Shown piece by piece: positions 1-5,825 of a stretch of 6,943 bases of DNA. The DNA lies in NCBI GenBank assembly GCA_905236465.1, contig CAJOQA010000211.1, positions 1 through 6,943 on the forward strand. The letters are read 5' to 3'. The translations under genes and the position numbers were made by a program. Position 1 is the first letter of the stretch; each line of letters opens with the position of its first letter. This DNA is from an uncultured Treponema sp. (GTDB taxonomy: Bacteria; Spirochaetota; Spirochaetia; Treponematales; Treponemataceae). The notes beneath the pieces were generated by a model. That model was given only the letters and a program-made list of their open reading frames with translations. It was not told the DNA's origin and made no database searches.

Positions 1-343
1 ATCGGAAGAAAACTGTGCAGTTATGGCTGTAAAAGAACTGCGTGACTTTTTGGAAAAGGGGTCAATCAAGAACAGCGTGAACTACCCCCGCTGCAAGATG
101 GACACCGATATTCCAGCAGGAGGAACAAGACTTTGCATTACCCACAAGAATGTTCCCAACATGATTGCCCAGTTTACCTCCGTATTAGGTGAGGCCAAGC
201 TGAACATCAGCGGAATGATTGACAAGAACAGGGCAGATATCGCTTACTGTATGATAGACGTTGAAAGCGCAGTAGGTCAGGAAACCCTTGATGCCCTATG
301 CAAAATTAACGGTGTTATAAATGTGCGTGCTATAAGCGCATAA
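1..343 (+). CDS. serA: D-3-phosphoglycerate dehydrogenase, C-terminal end (partial, 5' end outside window)
   Basis: This is the end of the enzyme that oxidises 3-phosphoglycerate to 3-phosphohydroxypyruvate with NAD+, the first step of cytosolic serine synthesis. The frame is open from base 2 with no start needed. The ATG at 23 is internal, because the residues before it (SEENCAV) and after it (MAVKELRDFLEKGSIKNSVN) match the family's usual end of the nucleotide-binding/substrate domain, where a helix leads into a 'NSVNYP' strand. A regulatory ACT domain follows from about base 112 (GGTRLCITHKNVPNMIAQ, then LNISGMIDKNRADIAYCMID) to the stop. ACT domains in this family commonly bind serine for feedback control; whether this one does cannot be seen. 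The layout, with the ACT domain directly after the catalytic part, suggests the shorter form of the enzyme. The gene ends at TAA (341-343) and runs into a strong terminator. It converges with cysK, which uses a serine-derived substrate. Confidence 0.88.
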   Translation, partial: SEENCAVMAVKELRDFLEKGSIKNSVNYPRCKMDTDIPAGGTRLCITHKNVPNMIAQFTSVLGEAKLNISGMIDKNRADIAYCMIDVESAVGQETLDALCKINGVINVRAISA

Positions 344-354
344 CAAAAGTAAAC

Positions 355-396
355 AAAAAAAATGTCACCCCGAACTTGTTGTGGGGTGACTTTTTT
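355..396. terminator. Bidirectional rho-independent terminator between serA and cysK
   Basis: The stem is GTCACCCC (364-371) paired perfectly with GGGGTGAC (383-390), with an 11-nt loop. A run of six T (391-396) follows on the plus strand, and a run of eight A (355-362) precedes it. Read on the minus strand, the same hairpin is therefore followed by a T-tract. It lies 11 bases after the serA stop and downstream of the convergent cysK, so it probably stops both transcripts. Confidence 0.9.
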
Positions 397-416
397 AGCA
401 TTTACGAGACCAATGG

Positions 417-436
417 CAATGGACTTAAGCCCATTG
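417..436. repeat. 20-bp near-perfect palindrome in the serA/cysK convergent spacer
   Basis: The sequence CAATGG-A-CTTAAG-C-CCATTG reads the same on both strands except for one mismatched pair (A423/C430). The CAATGG half is also tandemly duplicated at 411-416. No T-tract follows on either strand, so it does not look like a second intrinsic terminator. It could be a protein-binding site or a 3' UTR structure of the cysK message. The rest of 397-478 shows nothing I can name. Confidence 0.5.
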
Positions 437-478
437 TCAAAACTCGGTTACCAAACAGGTTTACTATATAAACTTCTA

Positions 479-1414
479 CTAGTCTTGGAAAAGAAGTGTT
501 GAAAGGTAGCGGTCACCAGTATCTGGCAGAAGTGCTACTATTGTCTTTCCTTCATTTTCAGCTTTCTTTGCTTCCTGAATTGCAGTCCACAAGGCAGCTC
601 CAGATGAGATACCAACAAGAACGCCTTCTGTCTTTGCAAGGTCGCGGCCTACAGCAAAGGCATCCTCATTTGCTACAGGTGAAATTTCAGAATAAATCTT
701 AGTATCTAAGGTTTTTGGCACAAAGTTTGCACCAATTCCCTGAATCTGGTGGGAGCCAGCCTTTCCCTGAGACAGAAGGGGGCTTGAAGCAGGCTCTACT
801 GCAACTATTTTTACAGAAGGATTCTTTTCCTTAAGATACTTTCCAACTCCGCTCAAAGTACCGCCAGTTCCTACACCTGCGATAAAGATGTCAACTTTTC
901 CATCTGAATCTTCCCAAATTTCAGGACCAGTTGTTTCATAGTGAATCTGTGGGTTAACGGGGTTCTCAAACTGACTTGGAATAAAGCCACCAGGGGTTTC
1001 CTTTGCAAGTTCTTCAGCCTTTTTTACAGCACCGCTCATTCCGCCGGCACCGCTTGTAAGGACAACTTCTGCCCCGTAAGCCTTCAACAACTTTCTGCGC
1101 TCAATTGACATAGTTTCTGGCATAGTAAGGATACACCGCATGCCATAAGATGCGGCAATAGCAGCAAGTCCGATACCAGTGTTACCACTTGTAGGTTCTA
1201 TAATAACACTACTTTTTGTAATTTTTCCGTCTGCCAAAGCCTTGTCTATCATTGCCTTTGCAATCCTATCTTTTACGCTTCCTGCAGGATTTAAGTATTC
1301 AAGCTTGGCAAGCAAACGTGCTTTTAAGCCCAATTTTTTTTCTGTGTTGCTAAGTTCTAGCAAGGGGGTGTGACCTACAAGGTCAGTTATGCTCTTATAG
1401 ATTTTCTCTGCCAT
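479..1414 (-). CDS. cysK: Cysteine synthase (O-acetylserine sulfhydrylase)
   Basis: This cytosolic pyridoxal-phosphate enzyme replaces the acetyl group of O-acetyl-L-serine with sulfide to give L-cysteine, the last step of cysteine synthesis. The 311-residue protein is full length for the CysK family. Visible motifs in order are the PLP-lysine segment NPAGSVKDR (residues 42-50, Schiff-base lysine K48), the substrate loop PTSGNTG (74-80), QFENPVNPQIHYETTGPEIW (148-167), the phosphate-binding GTGGT (182-186), IQGIGANFVP (224-233), VGISSGA (267-273, with the serine expected to contact the PLP pyridine nitrogen) and the C-terminal PDTGDRYLST (297-306). The start is supported by AAGGAG (complement of 1421-1426) six bases before ATG. 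The gene is convergent with serA and divergent from dnaE, so it is probably transcribed alone. No serine acetyltransferase gene is in the window. A cystathionine beta-synthase is unlikely given the short length and lack of extra domains; CysM rather than CysK is possible but less likely. Confidence 0.95.
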   Translation of the reverse strand: MAEKIYKSITDLVGHTPLLELSNTEKKLGLKARLLAKLEYLNPAGSVKDRIAKAMIDKALADGKITKSSVIIEPTSGNTGIGLAAIAASYGMRCILTMPETMSIERRKLLKAYGAEVVLTSGAGGMSGAVKKAEELAKETPGGFIPSQFENPVNPQIHYETTGPEIWEDSDGKVDIFIAGVGTGGTLSGVGKYLKEKNPSVKIVAVEPASSPLLSQGKAGSHQIQGIGANFVPKTLDTKIYSEISPVANEDAFAVGRDLAKTEGVLVGISSGAALWTAIQEAKKAENEGKTIVALLPDTGDRYLSTLLFQD

Positions 1415-1420
1415 ATTTTG

Positions 1421-1426
1421 CTCCTT
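1421..1426 (-). promoter_or_regulatory. Ribosome binding site of cysK
   Basis: Read on the minus strand this is AAGGAG, six bases before the ATG at 1414-1412. It is a strong site with ideal spacing, and it fixes the cysK start. Confidence 0.8.
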
Positions 1427-1451
1427 CTTATTTCTTTTTCTTACTTTTAAA

Positions 1452-1481
1452 ATAATACATGAAACCCCATTTGTCTAGCAA
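1452..1481 (-). promoter_or_regulatory. Candidate cysK promoter
   Basis: On the minus strand, TTGCTA (complement of 1476-1481) is separated by 18 bases from TATTAT (complement of 1452-1457), which would give a short leader of about 30 bases before the cysK start. The -10 is good and the -35 moderate. The region is so AT-rich that other hexamer pairs can be found, so this is a candidate only. Confidence 0.35.
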
Positions 1482-1483
1482 TT

Positions 1484-1541
1484 TTATAGGTTTCAAAAAA
1501 TTTTTATAATACCTTTTTTTTATAAGGCTTATAGGTTCAAA
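1484..1541. repeat. Two near-identical 13-14 bp boxes plus a small palindrome in the cysK/dnaE spacer
   Basis: TTATAGGTTTCAAA (1484-1497) and TTATAGGTTCAAA (1529-1541) differ by one inserted T and lie in the same orientation with starts 45 bp apart. A 13-bp palindrome TATAAG-G-CTTATA (1521-1533) overlaps the second box. The first box lies just upstream of the candidate cysK -35 and both lie upstream of the candidate dnaE -10, so either gene could be regulated through them. I know of no named regulator with this site, and local AT-richness raises the chance of coincidence. Confidence 0.4.
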
Positions 1542-1583
1542 CTGTAATGCTTTCCTAAAAGTCTAGAAGAAAAAATCCGCTTG

Positions 1584-1592
1584 TGCTATACT
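1584..1592 (+). promoter_or_regulatory. Candidate extended -10 promoter for the dnaE operon
   Basis: TGCTATACT (1584-1592) is an extended -10 element (TG, one base, then TATACT), one base off the sigma-70-type consensus hexamer. No good -35 is seen at 16-18 bases upstream (around 1563-1570), which is tolerable for an extended -10 promoter. Transcription would begin near 1599, giving a leader of about 30 bases. Confidence 0.5.
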
Positions 1593-1610
1593 CTTTTTAC
1601 TTGTTTTTAA

Positions 1611-1616
1611 AAGGAG
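1611..1616 (+). promoter_or_regulatory. Ribosome binding site of dnaE with long spacing
   Basis: AAGGAG, preceded by further A residues so that AAAGGAG is available, lies 12 bases before the ATG at 1629. This is longer than the 5-9 bases usual in this window. No ATG, GTG or TTG lies in frame between it and 1629, so the start stands. Confidence 0.7.
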
Positions 1617-1628
1617 ATAATAAAACAC

Positions 1629-4600
1629 ATGGCGGATATACACGTATTTCCAGACTGTCCTGAAGGAACCCCTGAATCTAAGTTTGTGCACTTGCACGTC
1701 CACTCTGACTATTCTCTTTTAGACGGAGCAAGCAAGCTGGATACACTGATTGCCAGGGCAAAAGAGCTGAACATGAAGGCTTTGGCCCTAACTGACCACG
1801 GGAATATGTACGGGGTGCTGAACTTTGAGCACATCTGCCATGCAAACGGGATAAACCCCATCTGTGGAGAAGAATTTTACGTTGCCGAAGGAAGCCACAC
1901 TGACAAAAAAGAAATTCCCTATAGTCGCAACGGGAAACATTCCTATTATTATCACCTGATTCTGCTTGCAAAAAATGACACTGGCTACAAGAATTTAAGC
2001 TGGCTTTCAAGCATAGCCTTTACAGAAGGCATGTACTACAAGCCCCGCATAGACTGGGAACTGCTTGAACGCTACCACGAAGGCCTAATTTGCCTTTCAG
2101 CCTGTATTCAGGGAGAAGTACCTAAGGCACTGCTTTTCGGAGACGACAAGAGGGCTTACGATACCGCAAAAAAATACAGGGACTTATTTGGTAAAGATAA
2201 TTATTATATAGAATTACAAGATCACGGCCTTGCTGACCAAAAAGAGGTGGCTCCTAAGCTTATAAAGCTTGCCCACGACCTTGACATAGGGCTTGTTGTT
2301 ACAAACGACATCCACTACTGTCGGAGGGAAGACGCAGAAGCCCAGGATGTCCTTGTCTGCATTGGAACAAAAAAGCTTTTAAAAGACCCCAACCGTATGA
2401 AATTTCAGGGGGACCAGTGGTACATGAAGACAGAAGAAGAGATGTCTGTCTTGTTTCCCCAATGTCCGGAAGCGATTGAAAATACTCTTAAAATTGCTTC
2501 CATGTGTAACCTGACCATACACCAGTACAAGACCCAGGAACTTAAGGGTACCCTGCCAGTCTACCAAATCCCCAAAGAATATGTGTCCCAGGATGCCTTT
2601 GTACTTCACATTGTTGAAGAAGGCTTAAAAAAGAGATACAAGGTCATCACTCAGGAAATAATAGACAGGGCCATGTACGAGCTTAGCATTATCTTTAAGA
2701 TGGGCTTTTCCGGTTACTTCCTTATAGTTTGGGAATTCATAAACTGGGCAAAACAGAACGGAATCCCCATGGGACCAGGCCGCGGTTCTGGTGCAGGCTC
2801 TTTAGTAGCCTACTGCATGACGATTACGGACATTGACCCCTTCCGCTTTAAGCTGATTTTTGAACGATTCTTAAATCCTGAACGCGTTTCCATGCCTGAC
2901 TTTGACGTAGACATGGACTTCGAATTTAGGGAACGCATAATTCAGCACACAGAAGAATGGTACGGCTTGCCTCAGGTAGGTCACATAGTTACATTCGGAA
3001 CTGAAAAGCCAAAAGCTGTTATTGCCGATGTCGGTCGCGTATTGGATATACCGCTTAGCGAAGTCGCTATGCTCAAAAAGTGTGTTCCAGACAACCCCAA
3101 GGCAAAACTTAAGGACGCCTTTACCCCGCCAGATGAAAAACATCCTGATAACGGTATGCTGATTCCCTATAAGGACGACCCCCGCTACCAAGATTTATTC
3201 AGGCTCTGCTTTAAGCTTGAAAATGTAAACCGTAACACGGGCTTACACGCATCCGGTATGGTAATAGGTAAAACTGCCCTCCCCAACTGGGCCCCTGTTT
3301 TTAAAGACCCAAAAACTGGCAAGACTGCCGTTCAGTATACAATGGATATAATTGAACCCTGTGGCCTTGTTAAGTTTGACTATTTGGGGCTAAAAACGCT
3401 GTCCCTTATCCGCTATGCTGAAAATATTATTAATAAGCATAAAAAAGAAGGTGAAAAACCCTTTAGGGCAGAAGAAGTCAGCGAAACTGACGATAAGACA
3501 TTTGACCTTTTCTGCCGTGGAGACACAGTTGCAGTCTTTCAGTTTGAATCCCCGGGGATGCAAAAAATTTTGCGTCAGGCAAAGCCCCGCTGCATAGAAG
3601 AGATTGTTGCCTTGAACGCCCTTTACCGTCCGGGCCCAATGGATTATATTCCCCAATATATAGAAGGAAAATGGCATCCTGAGACAATCCACTACCCTGA
3701 TCCTTGTCTTGAAGACATCTTAAAAGAAACCTATGGTGTTATGGTCTATCAGGAACAGGTTATGCAGGTTTCGCAAAAGATTGCAGGCTTTAGCTTAGGG
3801 GCTGCAGATATGCTGCGCCGTGCTATGGGTAAGAAAAAACCTGAAGTCCTTATGGGCAAAAAGAAAGAGTTTGAGGACGGGGCTGTCAAGCAGGGCTTTA
3901 CAAAGGAACACGCAGATGAAATCTTTGACATAATGGTCCCCTTCGCAGGCTACGGTTTTAACAAGAGCCATGCAGCCGCTTACTCTGTTGTAGCATACAG
4001 GACGGCCTGGCTTAAGGCAAACAAGCCTGCTGAATTTATGGCGGCAAACCTTACTAACGAAATTACTTCTACAGACAAGCTGCCAGTTTATATAGAAGAA
4101 GCCCGCAAAATGGGAATTGCAGTAGACCAGCCTGATGTAAACAGGTCAGATGCAATCTTTGACGTAGTTGACGGCAGAATTGTTTTCGGACTTATGGGTA
4201 TTAAGGGTATGGGTGAAAAGGCCGCCCAAGCTATAGTAAATGAGAGAAACGCAAATGGCCCCTACAAAACCTTTGCGGACTTTATAAGCAGAACAAATTT
4301 CCAGGATGTAAACAAGGCTGCCATAAAAGTTCTTATCCAGACAGGCGGCTTTGACAAACTTGACAAAAACAGGGCAACTTTGCTTGCAAACTTTGAGGCT
4401 GCGGTAGCCTATGAAGAAAAGAAACGGGAAGGGGCCGATAGTGGCCAAGCATCACTTTTTGAAGACACTGGCATTCAGGAATTTGCAGAGTTCAAGTATG
4501 AGGAACTTGAGGAAATGCCTAAAATGGAGCTTCTAAATCAGGAAAAAGACCTGATTGGCTGTTATGTTTCAGGTCATCCCCTTGATGACTGGCGGGATTT

Positions 4601-5216
4601 AATTGAAAAATGCGCCACGGTAAACAGCGAAAACATAGACAGGGCCGCAAAAGAGGACAAGGCAGAAAAAGAAGCCCTTGCAGCAAGTGGCAGGCCTGCT
4701 TGGAAAAACAGGAATTCAGGAAGAAGCTATATTGCAATCGGAATGCTTACGGGGTTAAAGACAACAATAACAAAAAAAGGGGAGCCTATGGCATTTGCCC
4801 GCCTTTCTGATTTTAAGGGAGAAATCAGCATTACCTTTTTCCCAAAAGTTTGGGAAGCTGTTAAGGAAAGTATAAAAGAAGAAGGAGTTTACGCATTTAA
4901 GGGAAAAGTTGATGGATCTAGGGAAAGTCCTTCCTTCCTTATAGACACTTTAGAAGACCCAAAATCGCTTGAAGAAAAATCAATAAGCAGCATTCATGTT
5001 CAGATGGACAATTCATTTTCGACTGCAAAAGAAATTAATCAATTAAAGGATTTTTTATTTGGCGGTCAGGGCAAATGTGTAGTATATTTTCATATAGACG
5101 TAGAAGGCAGGCCCTACATTATAAAGGCCAACCCTCAAATGACAGCAAGTCCCGACAAGACTTTTTTACAAGAACTAAAAGACCAACCCCTTGTTACGGA
5201 TGTTTGGTGTGAATAG
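1629..5216 (+). CDS. dnaE: DNA polymerase III subunit alpha (DnaE type)
   Basis: This is the catalytic subunit of the replicative DNA polymerase, acting at the fork with the beta clamp and clamp loader. The 1195-residue protein is complete and of typical DnaE length. An N-terminal PHP domain (about 20-290) keeps the metal-binding pattern: H23 and H25, D56-H57, E82, H109, C159, D227 and H229. The C-family polymerase core follows, with GPGRGSGAGSLVAY (382-395), the catalytic aspartates D424 and D426 in PDFDVD (423-428), and the third, D584, in VKFDYLGLKT. Next come a fingers region (RPGPMDYIPQYIEG 667-680, PFAGYGFNKSHAAAYS 771-786), a helix-hairpin-helix (IKGMGEKAAQAI, 858-869), a clamp-binding pentapeptide QASLF (940-944), an OB fold (about 1033-1110) and a C-terminal tail of about 85 residues. 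No PolC-type exonuclease insertion is present. A charged linker (about 1000-1032) precedes the OB fold. It is the first gene of an apparent dnaE-yggT-recG operon, with yggT starting 9 bases after its stop. Confidence 0.97.
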   Translation: MADIHVFPDCPEGTPESKFVHLHVHSDYSLLDGASKLDTLIARAKELNMKALALTDHGNMYGVLNFEHICHANGINPICGEEFYVAEGSHTDKKEIPYSRNGKHSYYYHLILLAKNDTGYKNLSWLSSIAFTEGMYYKPRIDWELLERYHEGLICLSACIQGEVPKALLFGDDKRAYDTAKKYRDLFGKDNYYIELQDHGLADQKEVAPKLIKLAHDLDIGLVVTNDIHYCRREDAEAQDVLVCIGTKKLLKDPNRMKFQGDQWYMKTEEEMSVLFPQCPEAIENTLKIASMCNLTIHQYKTQELKGTLPVYQIPKEYVSQDAFVLHIVEEGLKKRYKVITQEIIDRAMYELSIIFKMGFSGYFLIVWEFINWAKQNGIPMGPGRGSGAGSLVAYCMTITDIDPFRFKLIFERFLNPERVSMPDFDVDMDFEFRERIIQHTEEWYGLPQVGHIVTFGTEKPKAVIADVGRVLDIPLSEVAMLKKCVPDNPKAKLKDAFTPPDEKHPDNGMLIPYKDDPRYQDLFRLCFKLENVNRNTGLHASGMVIGKTALPNWAPVFKDPKTGKTAVQYTMDIIEPCGLVKFDYLGLKTLSLIRYAENIINKHKKEGEKPFRAEEVSETDDKTFDLFCRGDTVAVFQFESPGMQKILRQAKPRCIEEIVALNALYRPGPMDYIPQYIEGKWHPETIHYPDPCLEDILKETYGVMVYQEQVMQVSQKIAGFSLGAADMLRRAMGKKKPEVLMGKKKEFEDGAVKQGFTKEHADEIFDIMVPFAGYGFNKSHAAAYSVVAYRTAWLKANKPAEFMAANLTNEITSTDKLPVYIEEARKMGIAVDQPDVNRSDAIFDVVDGRIVFGLMGIKGMGEKAAQAIVNERNANGPYKTFADFISRTNFQDVNKAAIKVLIQTGGFDKLDKNRATLLANFEAAVAYEEKKREGADSGQASLFEDTGIQEFAEFKYEELEEMPKMELLNQEKDLIGCYVSGHPLDDWRDLIEKCATVNSENIDRAAKEDKAEKEALAASGRPAWKNRNSGRSYIAIGMLTGLKTTITKKGEPMAFARLSDFKGEISITFFPKVWEAVKESIKEEGVYAFKGKVDGSRESPSFLIDTLEDPKSLEEKSISSIHVQMDNSFSTAKEINQLKDFLFGGQGKCVVYFHIDVEGRPYIIKANPQMTASPDKTFLQELKDQPLVTDVWCE

Positions 5217-5219
5217 GAG
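5214..5219 (+). promoter_or_regulatory. Ribosome binding site of the YggT gene, overlapping the dnaE stop codon
   Basis: TAGGAG contains the dnaE stop TAG (5214-5216) and provides AGGAG for the next gene. It lies 6 bases from the ATG at 5226 and 9 bases from a second in-frame ATG at 5229. This arrangement suggests that ribosomes ending dnaE can promote initiation on the next gene. Confidence 0.7.
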
Positions 5220-5225
5220 CAATTT

Positions 5226-5825
5226 ATGATGTACAAAGTTTTTTCAATACTTTCAACGCTTGTATTAGTTTATACAATCTTGTGTTTTCTAAGAATTTTA
5301 ATTACTTGGATTCCAACAATTTCTTATAGCAGGTTCTCACGTTTCTTGTCACGGATATGTGACCCCTACTTGAATATATTTCGCAGAATAAGGTGGTTAC
5401 AGCTCGGAGCCTTTGACTTTAGCGCAGCCTTGGGGCTTTGTATCTTAGGTGTTATCTCATCCCTTTTACAAGGATTTTCCGGCAGGGGTGTAATAACATT
5501 CGGTATAGTCTGCCAGATGATTGTAAACCTTACCTGGTCAGTGATAACTTCATTAATCTCCTTTTTGATTCTGATTTTATTAATCCGCTTGATCCTTCTT
5601 ATCGTAAAGGGGGAAAATCCCTATTACCAAAGCCCCATCCTTACCCAGATTGATTCTTCCCTTGCTCCCTTGGTAAACAATATCTCAAAGACTTTTACCG
5701 CAGGAAAAAGGATTTCCTATAAGTCAGCCCTGATAATCTCTATCATCGCTTTGATTATCTTTACAGTAATAGGTTCTATTTTAATTACCTACCTCTGCAA
5801 AATTTTAGGAAGCCTGCCCTTCTAA
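5226..5825 (+). CDS. yggT: YggT-family integral membrane protein
   Basis: This small inner-membrane protein has no firmly known biochemical role. YggT/Ycf19 relatives have been linked to osmotic-stress tolerance, cell-division placement and, in plastids, photosystem assembly. The family signature is clear in residues 22-66: LRILITWIP, then DPYLNIFRRI and a short loop to FDFSAALG. Hydrophobic segments lie near residues 5-30, 66-84, 95-128 and 166-193, giving about four membrane spans. The second half looks like a degenerate copy of the first: RLILLIV (121-127), IDSSLAPLVNNI (142-153) and ISYKSALIISIIALIIF (163-179) parallel RILITWI, ICDPYLNIFRRI and FDFSAALGLCILGVI. This matches the two-repeat form known in Enterobacteria. 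There is no signal peptide apart from the first span. Two tandem ATGs make the exact start uncertain by one residue. It sits between dnaE and recG and its stop overlaps the recG start. Confidence 0.85.
   Translation: MMYKVFSILSTLVLVYTILCFLRILITWIPTISYSRFSRFLSRICDPYLNIFRRIRWLQLGAFDFSAALGLCILGVISSLLQGFSGRGVITFGIVCQMIVNLTWSVITSLISFLILILLIRLILLIVKGENPYYQSPILTQIDSSLAPLVNNISKTFTAGKRISYKSALIISIIALIIFTVIGSILITYLCKILGSLPF

Noticed and set aside
23..343. A stand-alone 106-residue ACT-domain protein starting at ATG 23
   Set aside because: The frame is open back to base 2 with family-typical residues before the ATG, there is no ribosome site, and the first residues belong to the catalytic part of SerA.
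496..702. Plus-strand open frame of 68 codons opposite cysK
   Set aside because: It is rich in Leu and Gln as expected from the complement of the real gene, and lies inside clear cysK coding sequence.
1501..1533. Possible hairpin terminator or leader structure in the T-rich and A-rich spacer
   Set aside because: Pairing is only weak A-T over runs of T and A, and there is no GC-rich stem. It is more likely promoter-type AT-rich DNA.
1415..1628. Riboswitch or T-box for cysK or dnaE
   Set aside because: The leaders predicted from the candidate promoters are only about 30 bases, and no conserved core or terminator hairpin is visible.
1678..2010. Minus-strand open frame of 110 codons inside dnaE
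   Set aside because: It lies wholly opposite the PHP domain of dnaE, has no good ribosome site or recognisable motif, and its composition (many Cys, Ser and Arg) is typical of an antisense shadow.
2871..3191. Minus-strand open frame of 106 codons inside dnaE
   Set aside because: It is opposite the polymerase catalytic core, has no family resemblance, and is explained by codon bias of the real gene.
4146..4448. Minus-strand open frame of 100 codons inside dnaE
   Set aside because: It is opposite the helix-hairpin-helix region and shows no motif or ribosome site.
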